From Sphingomonas sp. PsM26 (GTDB lineage Bacteria; Pseudomonadota; Alphaproteobacteria; Sphingomonadales; Sphingomonadaceae), in contig JARUXA010000029.1 of NCBI GenBank assembly GCA_030433805.1, forward strand, positions 1 through 36,118: a stretch of DNA of 36,118 bases, read 5' to 3'. Made by a program: the position numbers and the translations under genes. The first letter of the stretch is position 1. Each line of letters opens with the position of its first letter. The notes beneath the pieces were generated by a model that was not told the origin of the DNA, ran no database searches, and saw nothing but the letters and a program-made list of their open reading frames with translations. Below are positions 1 through 7,582 of the stretch, one piece after another.

Positions 1-836
1 TGGCGGACCTGCCCCCTGCGCAGCCGGGTAAGGACGCAGATCCCGAGCTCGTTCGCGCGTTAGTTGCCGAGGCCGTTGCATCAGTGAAAATCCCTGAAGG
101 GAAGCCCGGCAAGGACGTCGATCTCGAACAGGTTCGCGCGCTTGTACAGTCCGCCGTCGACGCGCTACCGGCCGCGCAGCCTGGGCGAGACGCCGATCCT
201 GAACTCGTGCGGTCGCTGGTAATCGATGCGGTTGCGGCGATCGAACTGCCGCAGCCGCGCGACGGCAAAGACGCGGACCCGGCTGCCGTCAAAATGCTAG
301 TCGACGAAGCCGTTGCGGCATTACCGCCCCCTGCCCCAGTCGAGTCCCTCACCGGTCCAGTCGCCGCGCTGATCCGTGATGAAGTCGTTCGGTCCGTCGC
401 AGACGCGGTTGCCGCGATCCCCCCTGCCAAGGATGGCGTAGGCGCAGCTGGGGCAGTGATCGACCGCAACGGATCGCTCGTCCTAACGCTGAGCGACGGC
501 AAAATGATCGACCTTGGCCGCGTGGACGGCAAGGATGGCCTCGACGGCACCAGCCCGGAAGACATGGCGGTCGAACTTCTTCCAGATGGTCGCACAGTGC
601 GGTTCGTCTTCGCCAAGGGCGAGAAGAGATATGCCTTCAAGGTCCCGTTCCCCGTCGTGCTCGACCGCGGGGTCTTCAAGGAAGGCACCGCCTACGAGCA
701 CGGCGATGCGGTGACGTTCGGCGGCTCGCTGTGGATCGCGCAGCGCGCGACCGGTGAGAAGCCGGAAGGGAACAACACCGGCTGGCGTCTGGCGGTCAAG
801 AAGGGTCGCGACGGCCGCGACCTGCACAAGGAATAG
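1..836 (+). CDS. Phage virion accessory protein with heptad-like repeats and a CBM5/12-like C-terminus (5' partial)
   Basis: The reading frame is open from the left edge, so the start is missing; 277 codons are visible. The N-terminal part is a repeat array: G-(K/R)-D-x-D-P-(E/A)-x-V-(R/K)-x-L-V-x-x-A-V recurs four times, its glycine codons at about nt 27, 108, 183 and 264, a 25-27 residue period joined by Pro/Ala-rich linkers. The C-terminal part (from about nt 650) has the pattern G-V-F-x-E-G-x-x-Y-x-x-G-D-x-V-T-x-x-G-S-L-W-I-A, which resembles the small chitin-binding CBM5/12 fold, and ends in K-G-R-D-G-R-D. In siphophages, proteins of this composition sit between capsid and connector genes; a capsid- or virion-decorating role that binds surface sugars is inferred. 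The ATG at nt 84 lies inside the repeat array and is unlikely to be the true start. Confidence 0.7.
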   Translation, partial: ADLPPAQPGKDADPELVRALVAEAVASVKIPEGKPGKDVDLEQVRALVQSAVDALPAAQPGRDADPELVRSLVIDAVAAIELPQPRDGKDADPAAVKMLVDEAVAALPPPAPVESLTGPVAALIRDEVVRSVADAVAAIPPAKDGVGAAGAVIDRNGSLVLTLSDGKMIDLGRVDGKDGLDGTSPEDMAVELLPDGRTVRFVFAKGEKRYAFKVPFPVVLDRGVFKEGTAYEHGDAVTFGGSLWIAQRATGEKPEGNNTGWRLAVKKGRDGRDLHKE

Positions 837-842
837 TCGGGG

Positions 843-1247
843 ATGACCGTCGATGAGATGCGCGCCATCATCGGTGCAGGCCCCGACGTCCCTGATGCCG
901 AGGTCATCGTCCGTTATGGGGCCCTCGAGGCGGCGAAAGCTGACCGCGGTCTCCCGATCGAGGAGGTCCGTGGGCAGGTCCGGCTCGAACGAACCAACTC
1001 CTCGGAGGATAGCTACCTCAGCTTGCTCATTCCCGCCGCTATTCGCGCCGTTCGTAACGAGGTGGGCCGACCCATCGATCTGAGCTCGGATGATCCTGAC
1101 AACGACGTGTTCAGGGTCGCCGTCCTGCTGCTCATTGGTCATTGGTTTGACACGCGCGCGCCGGTCGCCGTGGGTTCGCAAAGCTACGAGCTTCCTTTCA
1201 CCGTCTCGTTCCTGCTCAACCCCGTTCCCCGCAAGTGGGTGTGCTGA
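843..1247 (+). CDS. gp6-like head-tail connector protein
   Basis: A 134-residue protein with the layout of the phage gp6-like head-tail connector family, which forms the ring under the portal of HK97-like heads. The C-terminal half shows the family pattern: S-L-L-I-P-A-A-I-R-A-V-R-N, then an acidic loop, then V-A-V-L-L-L-I-G-H-W-F-D-T-R, then L-P-F-T-V-S-F-L-L-N-P. The N-terminal extension is longer than in the shortest members. The gene starts six bases after the previous stop, and its stop codon overlaps the ATG of the next gene (TGATG), as expected for translational coupling in a late phage operon. The function is assigned from the family pattern and position. Confidence 0.85.
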   Translation: MTVDEMRAIIGAGPDVPDAEVIVRYGALEAAKADRGLPIEEVRGQVRLERTNSSEDSYLSLLIPAAIRAVRNEVGRPIDLSSDDPDNDVFRVAVLLLIGHWFDTRAPVAVGSQSYELPFTVSFLLNPVPRKWVC

Positions 1248-1597
1248 TGGCTGCGCTCGGGTTGGCCAGCCGCCTCAAGCACAAGGTGACGATCCAGGAA
1301 CCCAACGTGGTCGACAACGGCAAAGGTGGTCGCAAACCACCGGCAGGTGAAGCCGCCTGGCGCGACGTCGCGGTCAACGTGCCCGCCGAGGTATACCCGC
1401 TGCGGGGCGGCGAAGCGCTCAGCCTTGGCGTCGAGCGCGCGACGGAGATCTACCGCGTCACGATCCGCAAGCGGCTGGGGCTGACGCCCAAGCACCGGTT
1501 GGTGTGGCAGGGCATTGCGCTGAATATCAAGACCGCCCCGCCTTGTACCGACGGTCAGTCGAACGTGATGACCTGCGAGAGCGGAGCGCTGGGCTGA
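1247..1597 (+). CDS. Phage head closure / head-tail adaptor protein
   Basis: A 116-residue protein beginning at the ATG that overlaps the preceding stop (an upstream GTG at 1235 would add four residues and is less likely). It has the small beta-rich composition of the SPP1 gp16 / HK97 head-closure family: an N-terminal L-x-H-K-V-T-I-Q-E segment, an A-W-R-D-V-A-V-N-V-P-A-E-V segment, then T-E-I-Y-R-V-T-I-R-K-R-x-G and an R-L-V-W-Q-G strand near the end. The family seals the DNA channel after packaging and docks the tail. Its place between the gp6-like connector and the gp10-like protein matches the canonical gene order. The end again overlaps the next start (TGATG). Confidence 0.8.
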   Translation: MAALGLASRLKHKVTIQEPNVVDNGKGGRKPPAGEAAWRDVAVNVPAEVYPLRGGEALSLGVERATEIYRVTIRKRLGLTPKHRLVWQGIALNIKTAPPCTDGQSNVMTCESGALG

Positions 1598-2088
1598 TGG
1601 CGCGCTCGAAACTCCGCGGCATCGGTCGCTTCAAGCGGCTGCTGCGGCGCACGCCGGACGCGGTCCGCGGCGAGATCATCGTCGAACTGAACGTAACCGG
1701 GCGCCAGATCAAACAGGCGATCCAGGCGAAGGCACCGAGCAAGACCGGCGCGCTTCGCGCGGGAATCGACAGCAAGGTGCTGCCGAAATCGTTGCGGCTT
1801 CAGGTTGGATTGCTCGGCGGCCGGCGCGGCAAGCAGAACCTGTTCTACGGCCGCATTCAGGATCTCGGCCGGCGCGCCCAGACGGTGCAGGTACAGCGGC
1901 GGCGGTCGAACCCGACCGGCAAGGCGGGCAGCAGCCTGACCAAGCGCTACCCGATGAAGGTCAGATACATGCTGGGCAAACGCTTCATCACCGGGCGCTT
2001 CCCGGAGCTTCGCAAGACGCTGAATGCAAATCTGCGCGGCATTCTGACCCGGTCACTTGGTCGTATCGCGGGAGGTTCCGATGAGTAG
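1597..2088 (+). CDS. HK97 gp10-like minor head-tail/tail completion protein
   Basis: A 163-residue basic protein starting at the ATG that overlaps the upstream stop. It carries the hallmark of the HK97 gp10 family: a helical region with I-K-Q-A-I-Q-A-K-A-P-S-K-T-G-A-L-R-A-G-I, in which A-P-x-x-T-G-x-L-R is the most conserved motif, followed by a beta region and a Y-G-R-I-Q-D-L-G motif (the family usually has Y-x-x-x-x-E-x-G). A longer reading frame opens at 1504 but overlaps the previous gene by 94 nt, so the downstream ATG was chosen. These proteins act at the head-tail interface; the exact role varies between phages. The next gene starts inside its last codons. Confidence 0.8.
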   Translation: MARSKLRGIGRFKRLLRRTPDAVRGEIIVELNVTGRQIKQAIQAKAPSKTGALRAGIDSKVLPKSLRLQVGLLGGRRGKQNLFYGRIQDLGRRAQTVQVQRRRSNPTGKAGSSLTKRYPMKVRYMLGKRFITGRFPELRKTLNANLRGILTRSLGRIAGGSDE

Positions 2089-2470
2089 CGCAAAGGCGAT
2101 GGTCGAAGCCGCAGCGTTCCTGGCGCTGAGCAGCGCAATAACGGACGCCGGGGTCTATCAGGACGCGCCCGAGAACGCGCCGACCCCGCTCGTCATCGTC
2201 GGCGATATGAAGAGCTCGCGCCTGCCGACCAAGGACGCCGACGCTGATCGCCGCGTGACGATCTCGATCGTCACGATCGTCGAAGCCGAGGAACGCGCTC
2301 CCCTGCTTGCGCTGCAGGAACAGATCGAAGCCGCGCTCGATGGCCAGAACCTGCAACAGGACGGCTGGCTCCTCGCCTTCGAGTTCGAGGACGACGACGC
2401 CGTGCTGAGCGAAGACGGCTCGACCTACAGCGGCATCACCAGTTTCACCGTGCTCGCGATCGCGCCGTAG
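2081..2470 (+). CDS. DUF3168 tail terminator (tail completion) protein
   Basis: A 129-residue acidic protein with the layout of DUF3168/gpU-like tail terminators, which cap the tail tube at the head-proximal end. It shows an N-terminal helix ending A-L-S-S-A-I-T-D-A-G-V-Y, a strand P-L-V-I-V-G-D-M, the paired segment R-R-V-T-I-S-I-V-T-I-V, then L-L-A-L-Q-E-Q-I-E-A-A-L-D and a closing strand T-S-F-T-V-L-A-I-A. The ATG at 2081 is preceded by GGAGG with suitable spacing; the in-frame GTG at 2057 is less likely. It overlaps the end of the upstream gene by eight bases. The stop is followed by a C-rich 65-nt spacer ahead of the tail tube gene. Confidence 0.8.
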   Translation: MSSAKAMVEAAAFLALSSAITDAGVYQDAPENAPTPLVIVGDMKSSRLPTKDADADRRVTISIVTIVEAEERAPLLALQEQIEAALDGQNLQQDGWLLAFEFEDDDAVLSEDGSTYSGITSFTVLAIAP

Positions 2471-2535
2471 CACTCCCCCACCACCCGTAACCTACCCGCC
2501 GCGCCCCGCCCGCGCGCATTCACAGGAGAACCACC

Positions 2536-2961
2536 ATGGCGAAGAAACTCGGCAGTGATTACCGCCTGTTCGTTCAGTCCTCGACGGCTGGCACGTTCAA
2601 CCAGCCCGCCGGTCAGGGCAATCTCAGCATCGACCGCGGCAAGGCGTTTTCATCGAACGCGACGAAGGACCAGGAAGGCGTCGACACCCAGTCGCCAGGC
2701 CTGCGCACGATCACGATCAAGCAGGACCTGACGCCGGATCTGCCGGACGCCAACGGCTACACCCGGATCGAGACGCTCGACAAATCGAACGCGACCGAAG
2801 TCTACCAGATCCGCAAGAAGCCGTTCGCGACCGGCGACATCGTCTTCGAGTGCCTGATGTACACCTCGATCGACAGCACCGGGCTCGACCAGGGCGCGAG
2901 CGTGAAGTCGCCGCTTACGTTGCAGCCGGCCGCGCAGCCAACCGTCGACGCGCTCCAGTAA
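2536..2961 (+). CDS. Major tail tube protein
   Basis: A 141-residue protein, the expected size for a siphophage tail tube subunit of the TP901-1/lambda gpV-like superfamily. It begins with G-S-D-Y-R-L-F-V-Q, typical of tube proteins that describe a 'data element' strand, followed by I-D-R-G-K-A-F-S-S-N-A-T-K-D and an I-T-I-K-Q-D-L-T-P-D-L-P segment. It is preceded by a 65-nt untranslated gap and a clear AGGAG site, the longest spacing among the head-tail genes so far, consistent with independent strong translation of an abundant structural protein. The assignment rests on position between the DUF3168 and chaperone genes, size and the beta-rich pattern. Confidence 0.8.
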   Translation: MAKKLGSDYRLFVQSSTAGTFNQPAGQGNLSIDRGKAFSSNATKDQEGVDTQSPGLRTITIKQDLTPDLPDANGYTRIETLDKSNATEVYQIRKKPFATGDIVFECLMYTSIDSTGLDQGASVKSPLTLQPAAQPTVDALQ

Positions 2962-2998
2962 GCGCCCCTCTCCCGCCCCTCCCATAAGGAACGTCCGT

Positions 2999-3289
2999 AT
3001 GATCACGATCAACGGTAAGAGCTTCCGGACCAGCAAGCCGCAGGATCTGGACGAGAAGCTCGTCGCATTGACCGGCCACGGTCAGCATGAGGTGCAGGCA
3101 CTGCTCAGTGCCGGCCCCTCGCTCGCCGCGCGCGCACTGGTGCCGTACCTCGGCAAGCACGAGGGCGAGCCCGCGCCCGACCTCAACGAGCTCGCGAATG
3201 ACATTGCCGCGGATTCGGACGCCATCGGCACGATTGCCAAGCTGTATGCGCTGCCGGCGGATACGGTCGAAGAGATCGTCGCACAATGA
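2999..3289 (+). CDS. Small tail-region protein of unknown function
   Basis: A 96-residue protein between the tail tube and the chaperone genes, preceded by an AAGGA site. I do not recognise a named family. The N-terminus (M-I-T-I-N-G-K-S-F) looks like a short beta hairpin, and the rest is predicted mostly helical, ending in a D-T-V-E-E-I-V-A-Q helix. Its stop overlaps the ATG of the next gene (ATGA), so it is translated as part of the tail operon. A role in tail assembly is inferred from position only. Confidence 0.7.
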   Translation: MITINGKSFRTSKPQDLDEKLVALTGHGQHEVQALLSAGPSLAARALVPYLGKHEGEPAPDLNELANDIAADSDAIGTIAKLYALPADTVEEIVAQ

Positions 3290-3717
3290 GCGATCTCGTC
3301 ACCGCAGGCTTCGCCAACGAGGATCGGGGCGAACTGGCCGTGATCCTCGACGGCACGACGATGGGCCTCCGCCCGACCTTCGAAGCCCTGTCCGAGATCG
3401 AGCAGACGCTCGACCGTGGGTTGGTCGACCTCGCCCGCGACGCGTTGGGGGCTAAGCTCAAGCTCGCGGACACCGCGCAGATCGTTACGATCTGCGTCCG
3501 CGCTTGGGGCAAGGAGACCGAGAACAAAGGTGCGGCGGGGGCAAACGCACAGCGCATCGCTCGTCTCATCGTCGACAGTGAAGGCGGTCTCTACACCGTG
3601 CTGCAGACCGTCGCGAAGGTGCTCTCCGTCGCCGTCACCGGCGGGTACAACTCCGCGGGGGAACTGAAGCCGTCGACGACGATGACGACGACGGAGAAAG
3701 CCCCCGTCGACGGCTGA
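3286..3717 (+). CDS. GTA gp10-like tail protein (tail assembly chaperone, upstream partner)
   Basis: A 143-residue protein with the pattern of the gene-transfer-agent family gp10 group: G-F-A-N-E-D-R-G-E-L-A-V-I-L-D-G, then L-R-P-T-F-E-A-L-S-E-I-E-Q-T-L-D-R-G-L-V-D-L-A-R and a late helix. The opening segment describes the invariant polypeptide 'E-x-x-L-x-l-d-G-x-x-x-x-L-r-P-s-f-x-a-l-x-e-i-E' seen in these proteins, which act as tail assembly chaperones bound to the tape measure. The last residues are a Thr/Pro-rich tail. The stop overlaps the ATG of a 41-codon frame in the -1 frame, the usual two-frame arrangement of siphophage chaperones. Confidence 0.8.
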   Translation: MSDLVTAGFANEDRGELAVILDGTTMGLRPTFEALSEIEQTLDRGLVDLARDALGAKLKLADTAQIVTICVRAWGKETENKGAAGANAQRIARLIVDSEGGLYTVLQTVAKVLSVAVTGGYNSAGELKPSTTMTTTEKAPVDG

Positions 3718-3842
3718 TGGGCACAGCCGTCGTCCTGTTGGGATGGCGGCCTGCCGACTTCTGGCGGTGCACCCCGACCGAATTCTGGACCGCGATGAAG
3801 GCGTTCGACCGCGCCAATCCCCCAAGTCCAAGCCCGTCATAA
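3717..3842 (+). CDS. Short phage tail assembly chaperone (41 residues)
   Basis: A 41-residue frame that begins at the ATG overlapping the previous stop (TGATG) and ends in TAA just before the ribosome binding site of the tape measure gene. The peptide contains L-G-W-R-P-A-D-F-W-R-C-T-P-T-E-F-W-T-A-M, which matches the signature of the short phage chaperone family next to tape measure genes (G-W-x-P-x-x-F-W-x-x-T-P-x-E). The segment after it is Pro/Ser-rich. It lies in the -1 frame relative to the upstream gene and could be made by coupled re-initiation or, as in lambda G/GT, by -1 slippage on the C-run at 3701-3705. It is too short to be found by most gene callers. Confidence 0.8.
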   Translation: MGTAVVLLGWRPADFWRCTPTEFWTAMKAFDRANPPSPSPS

Positions 3843-3854
3843 CAGGAGGCGTCC

Positions 3855-6800
3855 ATGGCTGACCAGACCGAACGCCTGCTGCTACAGGTCGACGCCGCAA
3901 CCGAATTGCTGCGCCGGAACCTGGCGGATGGCGAGAAGCCACTCGACCGATTCGAGCAGCGTGCCGCCAAGATGGCGGAGAACGTCGAAGGCTCGATCGG
4001 CAGCATGGGGAAGCGCTTCGGCGCGTTCGCGGATCTCGCGCAGGATGCCGCCACGAGGGCCGAGCGATCGTTCGAGGCGAGCTTCAGCAACGTCCAAAAG
4101 CTGGCGGCGAAGGCGATCGTCGCGCCCACCGTCACCGGCGGCCTCAACATCGGCGCCGCGGACGCGCGCGCGGCGGCGGCAGCGGCGCAGCAGCAGGCGA
4201 TTGCCACCCGCCTGATCGCAGACGCGTCGGAACGCGCCGCGCAGGGCGAAGGTGTCCTGACCGAGCAGACGCGGCTCTATGTCCAGGCGGCGCGCGCGGC
4301 GGCGCTGGAAGCTGAGAACCACGCGAACGAACTAACGCGCGAAGCTGGCGCGCTCGAGCGGGTCGAGATTGAGCTTCAGCAGGCAGGCGCGGCGTCGCGC
4401 TTGTTCGGTGACGGTCAGAAGAAGGTGACGGCTCAGTCCGGCGCGCAGCGCGCAGCGATGCAGGGCCTGTCCTATCAGGTGCAGGACACCTTCACCCAGC
4501 TGAGCATGGGCGCGAACGCGTTTCAGGTCATCGCGATCCAGGGCGGCCAGGTCGCCGGGCAGTTCTCGAACCTCGAAGGCAAAGCCGGATCCTTCGCGCG
4601 GTTCATGATCGGACCGTGGGGGTTGGCGATCACCGCTGCCCTACTGGTGCTCGGTCCTCTGACCAAGGGCATGTTCGAGTTCAGCAACGCCGAAGACGAA
4701 GCACTCGACAAGCTCAAGAAGGACGCGATCGAGAGCGACGTGACCGCGCGCGCGAAAGTGCGGTTCGCTGGGTCGGTCGAAGGCCTTACCATCGCTCTTC
4801 GGGACCAAGACAAGGCGCTGCGGCAGACTGCGGACAGCGAGAGGTCGGCTGCCGACCGCGCCAACATCGCCGCCAAGGGGAAGCGCGACGAGGCGTTGGC
4901 GATCCGGCAGACCACAGTCGCGCGCCTCGCCGACGCCGAGGCCATGTTCAACACCTTGGCCACCACCAGCGATGCGCGCGGTGGTGGTGCTGTCATCAAT
5001 GCCGCACTGGCGCGCGTCACCGAACTGCGCAAGCAGCGCGCGGCGGCCGAGAAAGCGGTGACGGATTCCGAGCGGCAGCTCAACGTCACCCGGGTCGACA
5101 TCGCCGCGGAGCGCGCCGCGATCTCGCTCGATCCGGTGCGCTCGGCAACCAAGGCAGTCGACGACAAGATCAACGCGCTGAAGAACGAGCTCCGCACGCA
5201 AGCCCGGCTAGGCCAGGTCATTGGCGCGGAATCGGTCAAGCGCCTGCGCGAACTCGAAGCGCAGAAGAAGGCAGCGACCGAACTGGCGACGGAAAAGCAG
5301 CGCGCGGCCAACGTCAAACCGAACAACAATCAGATCGGCCGAGACGTGAACGTCGCCGAGGCGACCAGCATCGTTGCCGGTATCGGCGGGCGGGTCACCA
5401 GCGGTCTGCGCTCGACCGAGCGCCAGGCGCAGCTGTATGCCGACAAGCTCGCCGGGCGGCATGCCGGACCGGTCGCCAAGCCCGGTACCAGCGATCACGA
5501 GCGCGGTCAGGCGATAGACGTCGCCTACGGTCCCGGCATCAGCGTTTCGTCGATCCGGCAGGCGTTTGCCAAGGAAGGCGTCGCGATCCGGCAGCTGATC
5601 GACGAGCGCGACCAGAAGGTGTTCCACGTCGCGTTCGGCAAGAAGGGCCCCAGCCAGCAGTCGATCGACGATCGCGCCGAGCGGGCACGCCAGAAGGTGC
5701 TGAGCGACGACATTTCCTATGGTCAGGAAGAGCAGGCAGCGCGGCAGCGGCTCACCGCGGCAACGCGCAAGTCGGCGCAGACGCAGGAGCAGCGCGACGC
5801 CGAACTGGTCGCGAGCATCAATGCCGACGCCGACAGCCGCAAGCAGAAGATCGACCTGCAGCAGGAGAAGGGTCTGTCCAAGGCTCGCGCCGACAATTTG
5901 CGCTCGCTGAGCGAACAGACCCGGGTGCAGGATCTGCAGAACGCCGCGGCCGACCGTGCCATGCGTGTGGTCGAGCAGCGGTACGACGTCGACCGGCAGA
6001 GCCTCGAATCGCGCGTCGCCCTGCTTCGCATCAGCGAGGATATGGCGCCGACCGAGCGCGAGCGCGCGCGGATCGCCGAGCAGATCCTCGAGGCCGAGCA
6101 GACACTTCGCCGTCAGGCGCTCGAGCGCGTCCGCGACACCTCCAAGGATCCGGATGCCGTCATGTCAGCGCAGCGCTCGCTCAGTGCCCTGCCGGCACTG
6201 GAAGGCGCGGAGCGCGGGCAGCTTGCCCGACAGAACGCGTCGCCGCTCGACGCCTACCGCGAGCGCCTGAAGTCCGCGACTGACGACACGAAGCAGGCGC
6301 TGCAGGGCGTGACCGTAAACGCGTTGGGCTCGCTGGAGAACAGCCTGTCGCAGTCGATCGGCAAGGTGATCAAGCTCAAGGGCGCGTTCGGCGAGATGGC
6401 ATCGAGCATCGTTGCCGACCTCGCGCGCATCGCGATCCAAAAAGTCATTCTGGGGGCGCTGCCTGGGGTCGGCAAGTTCCTCGGTTTCTCAAACGGCGGG
6501 TCGTTGAAAAGCATTCCCGGTCGCGCTGACGGCGGCTCGCTTGGCGGACTGATCAGTGGTCCCGGCAACGGGCGTTCCGATAGTATCCTCGCGTTGCTGT
6601 CGAGCCCGGGCGGCGGCGCGGTACGGCTCTCGAACCGCGAGTTCATCATGAACGAAGGCGCGGTGAACCATTACGGCGCGAGCGCAATGGCGGCTATCAA
6701 CGCGCGCCGGCTGCCACGCTTCGCGAATGGCGGGTCGCTGGGCGGCTCCCCTACCCTGCCCAGCTTGCGCGCCCCGCGCCTCCCCTCAGCGGCATACGGC

Positions 6801-6989
6801 GTGGGCGCGAACCGGCGGATGCAGCTCGATGGCAACATCACCGTCAGTCCCAGCGCCGAGTTCGACGCCAAGATAGAGGGCGTCACGCTGCGCACCGTCG
6901 GCGCAACGGCCGAACCGATCATGGCAGGCGCAACCGCGCGCACGATGCGCAAGCTCAACCGCGGCGAGCTACCGGGAGGGTTCGACTGA
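3855..6989 (+). CDS. Tail tape measure protein with embedded M15-type peptidase domain
   Basis: A 1044-residue protein that sets tail length and is ejected into the cell at infection. Long Ala/Arg/Glu-rich coiled-coil segments flank one hydrophobic segment (about residues 247-275, F-M-I-G-P-W-G-L-A-I-T-A-A-L-L-V-L-G). Residues about 494-597 form a compact domain with the M15 (VanY/endolysin L-Ala-D-Glu peptidase) zinc signature: S-D-H-E-R-G-Q-A-I-D with H548 and D555, and V-F-H-V with H591, preceded by an E/D pair suitable as catalytic acid. The C-terminal part has R-A-D-G-G-S and F-I-M-N-E-G-A segments typical of lambda gpH-like tape measures. A strong AGGAGG precedes the ATG. The peptidase probably opens peptidoglycan locally during DNA entry (inference). 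Confidence 0.9.
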   Translation: MADQTERLLLQVDAATELLRRNLADGEKPLDRFEQRAAKMAENVEGSIGSMGKRFGAFADLAQDAATRAERSFEASFSNVQKLAAKAIVAPTVTGGLNIGAADARAAAAAAQQQAIATRLIADASERAAQGEGVLTEQTRLYVQAARAAALEAENHANELTREAGALERVEIELQQAGAASRLFGDGQKKVTAQSGAQRAAMQGLSYQVQDTFTQLSMGANAFQVIAIQGGQVAGQFSNLEGKAGSFARFMIGPWGLAITAALLVLGPLTKGMFEFSNAEDEALDKLKKDAIESDVTARAKVRFAGSVEGLTIALRDQDKALRQTADSERSAADRANIAAKGKRDEALAIRQTTVARLADAEAMFNTLATTSDARGGGAVINAALARVTELRKQRAAAEKAVTDSERQLNVTRVDIAAERAAISLDPVRSATKAVDDKINALKNELRTQARLGQVIGAESVKRLRELEAQKKAATELATEKQRAANVKPNNNQIGRDVNVAEATSIVAGIGGRVTSGLRSTERQAQLYADKLAGRHAGPVAKPGTSDHERGQAIDVAYGPGISVSSIRQAFAKEGVAIRQLIDERDQKVFHVAFGKKGPSQQSIDDRAERARQKVLSDDISYGQEEQAARQRLTAATRKSAQTQEQRDAELVASINADADSRKQKIDLQQEKGLSKARADNLRSLSEQTRVQDLQNAAADRAMRVVEQRYDVDRQSLESRVALLRISEDMAPTERERARIAEQILEAEQTLRRQALERVRDTSKDPDAVMSAQRSLSALPALEGAERGQLARQNASPLDAYRERLKSATDDTKQALQGVTVNALGSLENSLSQSIGKVIKLKGAFGEMASSIVADLARIAIQKVILGALPGVGKFLGFSNGGSLKSIPGRADGGSLGGLISGPGNGRSDSILALLSSPGGGAVRLSNREFIMNEGAVNHYGASAMAAINARRLPRFANGGSLGGSPTLPSLRAPRLPSAAYGVGANRRMQLDGNITVSPSAEFDAKIEGVTLRTVGATAEPIMAGATARTMRKLNRGELPGGFD

Positions 6990-7582
6990 TGTTGATCAAC
7001 ATCCCGGCGGATCCGGTCGCTTCCGACATCGAGTGGACGATCGACCAGCCCGGTCAGGTCAATCGCGGCGAATGGACCGGGCGGCGGCGCGTGACGCTTC
7101 TGTCGGCTGCGCCGAGGTGGTTCGCAAAGGTCACCCTGCCCCCGATTACCGGCGAAGGGCGCGTGCTCGAATGGCGCGCGTTCGTGGTCGACTGTGACGG
7201 CGTCGCCAACAGCTTCCGGATCATCGCCTGCGAGAAAGACCAGATCGCAGGATCGCTCGACGTCCGCGTGAAAGGCGCCAATCAGGGCGGGCATTCGCTG
7301 ATCACTTCCGGGTGGGGTGCGGCTGGGGCCAAGCTCAAGCGCGGCCAATTCATCACGCTTGGCGACCAGCTGCTGATGCTGAACGCCGCAGTCGTTGCGG
7401 ACGCCGACGGGAACGCCACGCTGTCGGTAAAACCGTACATCCGGGTCGTGCCGGCGGACAAGGCAACGATCGAGGTCAAGCGGCCCTACGCCGTCATGGC
7501 GATGTCGGACCCGAAGAACGGCTGGAAGGTCGGCATCGGGCAAAAATACGCCGTCTCATTCGACTGCGAGGAGGCGTTCTGA
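6989..7582 (+). CDS. Distal tail / baseplate protein
   Basis: A 197-residue protein immediately after the tape measure gene (stop and start overlap at 6989). It is beta-rich with repeated short strands such as V-D-C-D-G-V-A and F-I-T-L-G-D-Q-L-L-M-L. The R-G-x-F-I-T-L-G-D-Q-L motif and the late P-Y-A-V-M-A-M-S-D segment are often seen in alphaproteobacterial phage tail proteins at this position. By order it should correspond to the Dit-like protein that forms the ring at the tail end, but the sequence alone does not prove this. The stop overlaps the next start (TGATG). Confidence 0.7.
   Translation: MLINIPADPVASDIEWTIDQPGQVNRGEWTGRRRVTLLSAAPRWFAKVTLPPITGEGRVLEWRAFVVDCDGVANSFRIIACEKDQIAGSLDVRVKGANQGGHSLITSGWGAAGAKLKRGQFITLGDQLLMLNAAVVADADGNATLSVKPYIRVVPADKATIEVKRPYAVMAMSDPKNGWKVGIGQKYAVSFDCEEAF

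Noticed and set aside
483..1181. A 232-codon minus-strand frame across the first two phage genes
   Set aside because: Both genes beneath it have family motifs; the antisense frame has none.
1504..1596. An upstream extension of the gp10-like protein
   Set aside because: It overlaps the head closure gene fully, whereas the ATG at 1597 overlaps the stop as in the neighbouring genes.
4616..6283. A 555-codon plus-strand frame inside the tape measure gene
   Set aside because: It is an Arg/Gln-rich shadow of the tape measure coding frame in high-GC DNA, with no ribosome binding site or family motif.
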